A stretch of 17,831 nt of DNA. Source: an uncultured Butyricicoccus sp. (lineage in GTDB: Bacteria; Bacillota; Clostridia; Oscillospirales; Butyricicoccaceae). The position numbers were made by a program, and so were the translations under genes. This document shows, piece by piece, positions 13,026-17,831 of the stretch (position 1 is the stretch's first letter; every line of letters begins with the position of its first letter). Where the stretch lies: contig UQVU01000024.1 in assembly GCA_900544475.1 (NCBI GenBank), positions 1 to 17,831 of the forward strand, in the 5' to 3' direction. The notes beneath the pieces are model-generated. The model saw only the letters and a program-made list of their open reading frames with translations, was not told the origin of the DNA and made no database searches.

Positions 13026-13886
13026 ATGAAAACCACCGTAAAACGCACGCTCGCTCTGCTGCTCGCAACGGCAAGCATGGCATCTGTTCTGACTGCCTGC
13101 GGCAGCTCCGGCAGCGCGGCAGCCGATACTTCTACCGACACGCAGACAGCGTCTGCATCCTCCGATACCTCGGAACTTGGCCCGGTACTGTCCCGTATCA
13201 AGGAGTCCGGCGAGATGGTCATCGCGACCGCGTCCGGCTATATGCCGTATGAGTTCGTGGACATCACGAGCAGCAATCAGGACGTTATCGGTGTGGATAT
13301 GGCGCTCGGCGACAAGATTATCGAGAAGCTGAGCGACAAACTGGGCGTTGAGGTCAAGAAGAAGGTAGAGGATACCACCTTCACCGCGAACCTCGCAGCC
13401 GTCGCCGCCGATCAGGTTGACATCATGCTTGCCGGCATGTCCCCCACCGAGGAACGCAAGCAGAACATGGACTTCTCTGATGTTTACCTGAAGGCTGAGC
13501 AGCGCATCATGGTCCGCAAGGCGGACGCAGACCAGTACAAGGACATCGACTCCTTTAACGGCAAGACGATTGCAGTACAGAAGAACACCACGCAGGAAAA
13601 AATCGCGCAGAATTCCCTGCCGGGAGTCAGCGTGACCTCGATGGAAAAAATTCCGCTCGCTGTTCTGGAACTGACGACCAACAAGGCGGATGGCGTTGTC
13701 ATTGAGTCCACGGTTGCGCAGCCGTATCTGATTGCGAACACCGACCTTGTGCTGTGTGACGCAGAATTGCCGGAGGACGTTCGCTATAAGGATACCGCGA
13801 TTGCTGTTCCGAAAGGTAACGAGGACTTCCTTGAGCTCATCAACGAAACCATCAAGGAGTGCCAGGACGAGGGCCTGATCGATTAG
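13026..13886 (+). CDS. Amino acid ABC transporter substrate-binding lipoprotein with premature TAG
   Basis: This is an extracellular solute-binding protein of family 3. It has a basic N-terminus, a hydrophobic signal and the lipobox LTAC with lipidated C25. A Ser/Ala/Thr-rich linker (residues 26-50) precedes the two-lobed domain, beginning ESGEMVIATASGYMPYEF and including VDIMLAGMSPTEERKQNMDFS and NGKTIAVQKNTTQEKIA. AGGAGG precedes the ATG. The frame stops at TAG (13884-13886) after GLID but continues unbroken with WIEEYSSIAAEQNAG to a TGA at 13932-13934. That continuation matches the usual C-terminal helix of this family. The protein is therefore 16 residues short, probably by one base change from AAG or a similar codon. 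It may be partly functional. Confidence 0.9.
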   Translation: MKTTVKRTLALLLATASMASVLTACGSSGSAAADTSTDTQTASASSDTSELGPVLSRIKESGEMVIATASGYMPYEFVDITSSNQDVIGVDMALGDKIIEKLSDKLGVEVKKKVEDTTFTANLAAVAADQVDIMLAGMSPTEERKQNMDFSDVYLKAEQRIMVRKADADQYKDIDSFNGKTIAVQKNTTQEKIAQNSLPGVSVTSMEKIPLAVLELTTNKADGVVIESTVAQPYLIANTDLVLCDAELPEDVRYKDTAIAVPKGNEDFLELINETIKECQDEGLID

Positions 13887-13950
13887 TGGATCGAGGAGTA
13901 CAGCTCTATCGCAGCGGAGCAGAACGCGGGCTGATTGCAGGGATAAAGGG

Positions 13951-13975
13951 AGGCTTCCCTTTTCGGGAAGCCTTT
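13951..13975 (+). terminator. Terminator after the binding protein gene
   Basis: AGGCTTCCC (13951-13959) and GGGAAGCCT (13965-13973) form a perfect 9-bp stem with a 5-base loop, preceded by AAAGGG and followed only by TTCGT. The T-run is short. It lies 16 bases after the original stop codon (13934), which supports the view that the gene once ended there. Confidence 0.65.
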
Positions 13976-13988
13976 CGTACCAATTAGA

Positions 13989-14000
13989 ACTGTATACTGT
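13989..14000. promoter_or_regulatory. Candidate GntR-type operator upstream of the M20 hydrolase
   Basis: ACTGTATACTGT is a near-palindrome centred on GTATAC and matches the site at 12200-12211 at 11 of 12 positions. It includes a possible -10 (TATACT, 13993-13998) without a clear -35. A repressor bound here would block that promoter, 25 bases before the start codon. Confidence 0.5.
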
Positions 14001-14024
14001 GCACGCAGAAAGGATGAGAAATCA

Positions 14025-15668
14025 ATGAGTATGTTTGACGAGATGAAAGAGTTGACGAAGATACTCGTCGCTATCCCCAGCATGAACGGAACATCCGGTG
14101 AGCGTGATATTGCGGATACAATCGAAGCATATCTGAGGGAAATTCCCTATTTCAAGGCGCATCCGGAGCTGGTTATTACGCAGGATCTGAAGGATGACCC
14201 GCTTCACCGGCGCAACGTGATGGCGCTGCTCAAGGGCGGTGACGGCACCGAGCGGGATACCATCATGCTGCATGGACACATAGACACGGTAGACGTCGAT
14301 GATTTCGGTAAATACAAGGAATTCGCCTTTGACTGCGACAAGCTGGCGGAAGCGTTCCGTGAAGCTGAGCTGCCGGAGGACGCACGCCGTGACCTTGAAA
14401 ACGGCGACTATCTGTTCGGCCGAGGCGCCTGCGACATGAAAGGCGGAGATGCGGTATTTCTTGTGCTGGCCCGCCATCTGGCGGAGCACGTGGAAAAGCT
14501 GCATGGTAATTTGCTTCTCTCCTTTAATCCGGTCGAAGAAACACTGCACCGCGGCATCATTGAGGAGCTTCCTGCGCTCCGCGAGCTTCAGAAGCAGCAC
14601 GATTTGAACTTCAAACTCGCCATCAACAACGATTTTATCTGCCCGATGTACGCAGGCGACACGACACGCTATGTCTATACCGGTGCTGTCGGAAAGCTGC
14701 TGCCGATGTTCTACATTATCGGACGCGAAACCCATGTCGCGCAGTGCTTTGAAGGCTTTTCGCCCGACCTGACGGCCGCAGAGCTGACCCGCATCATCGA
14801 GCGCAACCCGGATTTCTGTGACGGCTACAACGGTGAATACACCCTGCCCCCTACCGTCCTTAAAATGCAGGACCTCAAGCCGCGCTATAACGTGCAGACG
14901 CCACACACCGCCGCCATGTATTTCAACTATTTCGTTCATAACCGTCAGCTGACGGAAATCATGGCGCTGCTGAAAAATGCGGCGAACACCGCGCTTGAAA
15001 ACGTGATGCGTGCGGCTGATGAGCGTTACCGCAGATACTGCGATATTTCGGGCAATCAGTATTCTTCGCTGATTGAAAAAACGCAGGTCATGGATTACCG
15101 CGAGCTCTATCTCCGCGCAGAAAAAGCGTATGAGGGCGATCTGGATGCTTTTATCGACAGCGTAACGGACGCTTCCATCGTGGAAGGCGACGATATGCGT
15201 ATCACTTCCCTGCGCATCGTGCAGGCACTTTCCGACCTCTGCGGTATCAAGACCCCGACCGTAATCGCCTTTTTCGCAACGCCGTTCTGCCCGTACAATA
15301 CGCTCAAGAAGGAAAACGCAGAGGAAGCGGCTGTGATTGCTGATTTGGAGAAAATCGCGGCGGAATTCGAGAAAGAAAGCGGCGAGCACATGAAGCTCCA
15401 GCAGTTCTTCCCGAGCCTTACCGACTCCAGCTATCTGAAAATCGATGACGACGATGCGTCGGTCGCCATGCTGAAAAACTGCTTCCCCGGCTACGAAAAG
15501 CTGTATCCGGTGCCGCTCGAAACCGTGAAAGCACTCAACATCCCGGCTGTCAATTACGGTGTCTGGGGCAAGGACTGCCACAAGTGGACAGAGCGCATTT
15601 ACATGCCCTATTCGTTCGGAAAACTTCCGAATTTTATTGAAAAAACCATTCATTATTACTTTGATTGA
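14025..15668 (+). CDS. M20 family metallohydrolase, RocB-like
   Basis: This 547-residue protein is of the M20 di-zinc peptidase/deacylase clan. Its length and overall pattern resemble RocB, the protein of unknown activity in the Bacillus arginine utilisation operon. Metal and catalytic motifs are present: LHGHIDTVD (H85, D87), GRGACDMKGG (D137) and NPVEET (E171-E172). The large remainder includes an insert longer than in the 350-400-residue ArgE/DapE enzymes. AAGGATG precedes the ATG by 8 bases. It sits 12 bases before an aminotransferase gene, so it probably hydrolyses an acylated or peptide-like compound to release an amino acid. That role is inference; arginine itself is not shown. Confidence 0.85.
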   Translation: MSMFDEMKELTKILVAIPSMNGTSGERDIADTIEAYLREIPYFKAHPELVITQDLKDDPLHRRNVMALLKGGDGTERDTIMLHGHIDTVDVDDFGKYKEFAFDCDKLAEAFREAELPEDARRDLENGDYLFGRGACDMKGGDAVFLVLARHLAEHVEKLHGNLLLSFNPVEETLHRGIIEELPALRELQKQHDLNFKLAINNDFICPMYAGDTTRYVYTGAVGKLLPMFYIIGRETHVAQCFEGFSPDLTAAELTRIIERNPDFCDGYNGEYTLPPTVLKMQDLKPRYNVQTPHTAAMYFNYFVHNRQLTEIMALLKNAANTALENVMRAADERYRRYCDISGNQYSSLIEKTQVMDYRELYLRAEKAYEGDLDAFIDSVTDASIVEGDDMRITSLRIVQALSDLCGIKTPTVIAFFATPFCPYNTLKKENAEEAAVIADLEKIAAEFEKESGEHMKLQQFFPSLTDSSYLKIDDDDASVAMLKNCFPGYEKLYPVPLETVKALNIPAVNYGVWGKDCHKWTERIYMPYSFGKLPNFIEKTIHYYFD

Positions 15669-15680
15669 GGAGGAGTTATC

Positions 15681-16964
15681 ATGTCCGATCTGTATGAGCG
15701 TTCCGCAGCGGTCATGCCGCCGTTTGCACTGCACAAAATGCCCTTTGGCATCGGCCATGCCGCAGGCAGCTATCTGTATACGGACGACGGCCGAAAAATT
15801 CTGGATTTCGGCAGCGGCATTGCCGTCAACAATCTGGGTCATAATTATCCGACCGTTGTCAAGGCGGCGCATGAGCAGCTCGACAAAATGGTGCACTGCT
15901 GCCACAATCTGTTCCATTACGAGGTCGAAACCGCTCTGGCGGAGCGTCTGGTCGGCCTGATGGGCGGCGGCTACAAGGTATATTTCTCGAACTCCGGTGC
16001 GGAAGCTGTGGAGGGTGCGGTCAAGCTGGCGAAGTACGCAACCGAGCGTCCGGCTGTCATTGCGTTCAAGGGTTCGTTCCACGGCCGCACGATGATGTGC
16101 ACCTCGCTGACCGCCTCCAATTCGGCGTACCGCAAGCATTACGAGGGGCTCGTGCCGTCCATCTATTTCGCAGAGTATCCCAAGCTGTTCGGCACGCCGT
16201 ACAAGATGGAGGACGGAAAGTGCCCAAAGCAGTATTTCACGCAGTTCGATGATATTTTCAAGCGCCTTGTCGATCCGTATTCGGTTGCGGCTATCCTGAT
16301 GGAACCGGTACAGGGCGAGGGCGGCTACGTTGTTCCGCCGCGTGAGTGGGTACGGTACGTGCGTGACATCTGCGACAAGTATGGTATCATGCTGATTTTC
16401 GACGAGGTGCAGACCGGTTTCGGCCGCACGGGCAATATGTTTGCATGGCAGACGCACGGCGTCAAGCCGGACATCATGTCCTGCGCAAAGGGCATCGCAA
16501 ACGGTCTGCCGCTGTCTGCGGTGGTCGGCAGAGCCGAAATCATGGATAAATGGACGGCCGGTGCGCACGGCGGCACGTTCGGTGCGAACCCGGTCTCCTG
16601 CGCAGCGGCGCTCGCAACGATTGACGCACTTGAGGACGGCGCAATCGAAAACGGACGCCGTATGGGAGAATATTTCATCGGCGAGCTGAAAAAACTCCAG
16701 ACCCAATATCCGGTGATCGGCGATGTTCGCGGACTCGGGCTGATGATCGGTATGGAGCTGGTTTACCCGGATGGTTCGCCGAACCGCGAGCTGACCGCAC
16801 GTATTGTTGCGTTGGCGCTGGAGCACAATCTGTACCTGCTTTCCTGCGGCTGCGATAAGAATGTCGTGCGCTTCATCGCGCCGCTGACCGCCGCCAAAGA
16901 AGAAATCGACTATGTCCTCTCGGTTCTGGATCAGGTGTTCGAGCAGGCAGCGAATGAGGCATGA
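15681..16964 (+). CDS. Class III PLP-dependent aminotransferase (GabT / ornithine aminotransferase-like)
   Basis: This 427-residue fold-type I aminotransferase moves an amino group, often a terminal one (4-aminobutyrate, ornithine, acetylornithine), to an oxo acid. Visible are the phosphate-binding NSGAEAVEGAVKLA, GSFHGRTMM, the cofactor-contacting IFDEVQTGFGRTG, and the Schiff-base lysine K270 in SCAKGIANGLPL, with GGTFGANPVSCAAALA further on. GAGGAGGAG precedes the ATG. It is complete and free of lesions. It lies 12 bases downstream of the M20 gene and 3 bases before the dehydrogenase frame, so all three were probably cotranscribed. Exact substrate specificity cannot be read from the sequence. 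Confidence 0.92.
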   Translation: MSDLYERSAAVMPPFALHKMPFGIGHAAGSYLYTDDGRKILDFGSGIAVNNLGHNYPTVVKAAHEQLDKMVHCCHNLFHYEVETALAERLVGLMGGGYKVYFSNSGAEAVEGAVKLAKYATERPAVIAFKGSFHGRTMMCTSLTASNSAYRKHYEGLVPSIYFAEYPKLFGTPYKMEDGKCPKQYFTQFDDIFKRLVDPYSVAAILMEPVQGEGGYVVPPREWVRYVRDICDKYGIMLIFDEVQTGFGRTGNMFAWQTHGVKPDIMSCAKGIANGLPLSAVVGRAEIMDKWTAGAHGGTFGANPVSCAAALATIDALEDGAIENGRRMGEYFIGELKKLQTQYPVIGDVRGLGLMIGMELVYPDGSPNRELTARIVALALEHNLYLLSCGCDKNVVRFIAPLTAAKEEIDYVLSVLDQVFEQAANEA

Positions 16965-16967
16965 AGC

Positions 16968-17831
16968 ATGAAAATCGTCATTTCGGATTACCCCGATGTG
17001 CTCGGACGTGATCTGGAAAAAGAATATGCGTGTCTGCGCGAAGTCCTTCCGGAGGCGGAAATCGTCACACACCCGTATACGGATGCGGAGGCTTTCTTCC
17101 GCGAAATGCAGGACGCCGACGGCCTGCTGACAGCGTTCATTCCGCTGGATAAACAGGCGCTCGACCGGATGCCCCGCCTCAAGGCGATCTCCATCAATGC
17201 CACCGGCTATAACTTCGTGGACCTGGAAGAATCGTGACGCCGCGATATTCTGGTCTGTGCGATCGGCGAATACTGCACGCAGGAGGTTGCCGAGCATACC
17301 ATGGCGATGCAGCTTGCGCTCGACCGAAATCTGAGAGTGTACGCGCGTACCGTGGACAAAGAGCGCCGCTGGCAGTATTACGCAGCGCCAACCCCGATGG
17401 GACTGCACGGCAGCACGCTCGGACTATTCGGCTTCGGCAAAATCGGGCGCGCGGTCGCGCAACGGGCCCGAGCATTCGGAATGCGCGTACTGGCATCGGA
17501 TATTCACGCCGACCCGGCGCAGGCGAAAAAACTGGGCGTAGAACTGGCAGATGCCGATACGCTTTTGCGGGAGTCGGACGTTATCAGCAACCATATGAAC
17601 CTGACACCGGAGAATACGCATTATTTCAGTGACGCGCGTTTCAGACAAATGGCGAAGCATCCGATTTTCCTGAACGCCACCCGCGGCGGCAGCGTGGACG
17701 AAGCGGCGCTCATCCGTGCACTGGACAGCGGTCTCATTCGTGCCGCCGGTCTGGACGTACTGGAAGCCGAGAAGCCGAACCTTGCCGACTGCGGTCTGCT
17801 CGGGCGGGAGAACGTAATCGTGACGCCGCAC
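16968..17831 (+). pseudogene. D-2-hydroxyacid dehydrogenase with in-frame TGA, 3' end beyond the window
   Basis: The frame encodes an NAD-dependent D-isomer-specific 2-hydroxyacid dehydrogenase, which reduces 2-oxo acids to D-hydroxy acids. It begins MKIVISDYPDVLGRDLEKEY, with GAGG 8 bases upstream. It is broken by TGA at 17235-17237 after VDLEES, then continues in the same frame with RRDILVCAIGEYCTQEVAEH. Everything needed lies after the stop: the Rossmann loop GFGKIGRAVA, catalytic arginine in NATRGGSVDEA, the glutamate region GLDVLEAEKP, and the final histidine at the window edge (VIVTPH). The stop probably arose from CGA or a similar codon. Only an 89-residue fragment would be translated without read-through. 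It is the third gene after the M20 and aminotransferase genes. Confidence 0.82.

Noticed and set aside
13884-17237. Stop-codon reassignment or suppression explaining both TAG and TGA
   Set aside because: All other genes end normally at TAA or TGA, the two interrupted stops differ, and the only tRNA here has an ordinary GTA anticodon. Simple mutation or sequencing error is more economical.
14022-17408. A minus-strand frame open for 1128 codons, opposite the M20, aminotransferase and dehydrogenase genes
   Set aside because: Its protein looks like low-information antisense translation, with no recognisable domain or ribosome binding site. The opposite strand holds clear enzymes with all motifs. 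Such frames arise where the sense genes avoid codons that read as stops on the other strand.

Overview
This window looks like a chromosomal segment of a moderately GC-rich member of the Bacillota, most likely a gut Clostridia of the Oscillospirales type. Supporting signs are strong GGAGG-type ribosome binding sites, a tetrahydrofolate riboswitch in front of an ECF-type folate transporter subunit, the trmK-nif3-rqcH gene order, a clostridial MutY cysteine spacing, and many GC-rich palindromic intergenic repeats. The taxonomic placement is inference; there is no 16S rRNA here. I see no CRISPR array, phage or insertion sequence.

Layout. Positions 1-190 (minus strand) hold the start of a mannitol dehydrogenase/fructuronate reductase family gene with its own promoter and a leader hairpin. 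Positions 191-707 have no gene but contain a cluster of palindromic repeats and the folT terminator. folT (708-1301, minus) is preceded by a THF riboswitch and a consensus promoter. Divergent from it is a plus-strand run: DUF1275 membrane protein, HAD phosphatase, hotdog thioesterase, mutY, hypoxanthine-type DNA glycosylase and a MATE exporter whose start codon appears to be ACG. This run ends in a palindromic element and a terminator that it shares with a minus-strand tRNA-Tyr. Next, on the minus strand, is a housekeeping run: DUF1858 protein, trmK, nif3-like and rqcH, with a terminator lying just before trmK.

Positions 10633-17831 hold a catabolic/transport locus. It contains a GntR/FCD regulator, an AEC transporter remnant, a polar amino acid ABC transporter (ATPase remnant, permease, binding lipoprotein), a RocB-like M20 hydrolase, a class III aminotransferase and a D-2-hydroxyacid dehydrogenase. 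I infer a pathway of uptake, hydrolysis of an acylated or peptide-like compound, transamination and reduction of the oxo acid; the substrate is unknown. Two near-identical GTATAC-centred palindromes, in front of the permease and the hydrolase, are candidate sites for the GntR protein.

This locus is damaged. A junction near 11712-11725 removes the 5' ends of both the AEC gene and the divergent ABC ATPase gene, including its Walker A motif. The AEC remnant also lacks an internal segment, the binding protein has an in-frame TAG 16 codons before its natural end, and the dehydrogenase has an in-frame TGA. The pattern suggests recent decay of a once complete pathway, although assembly or sequencing error cannot be excluded from one sequence.
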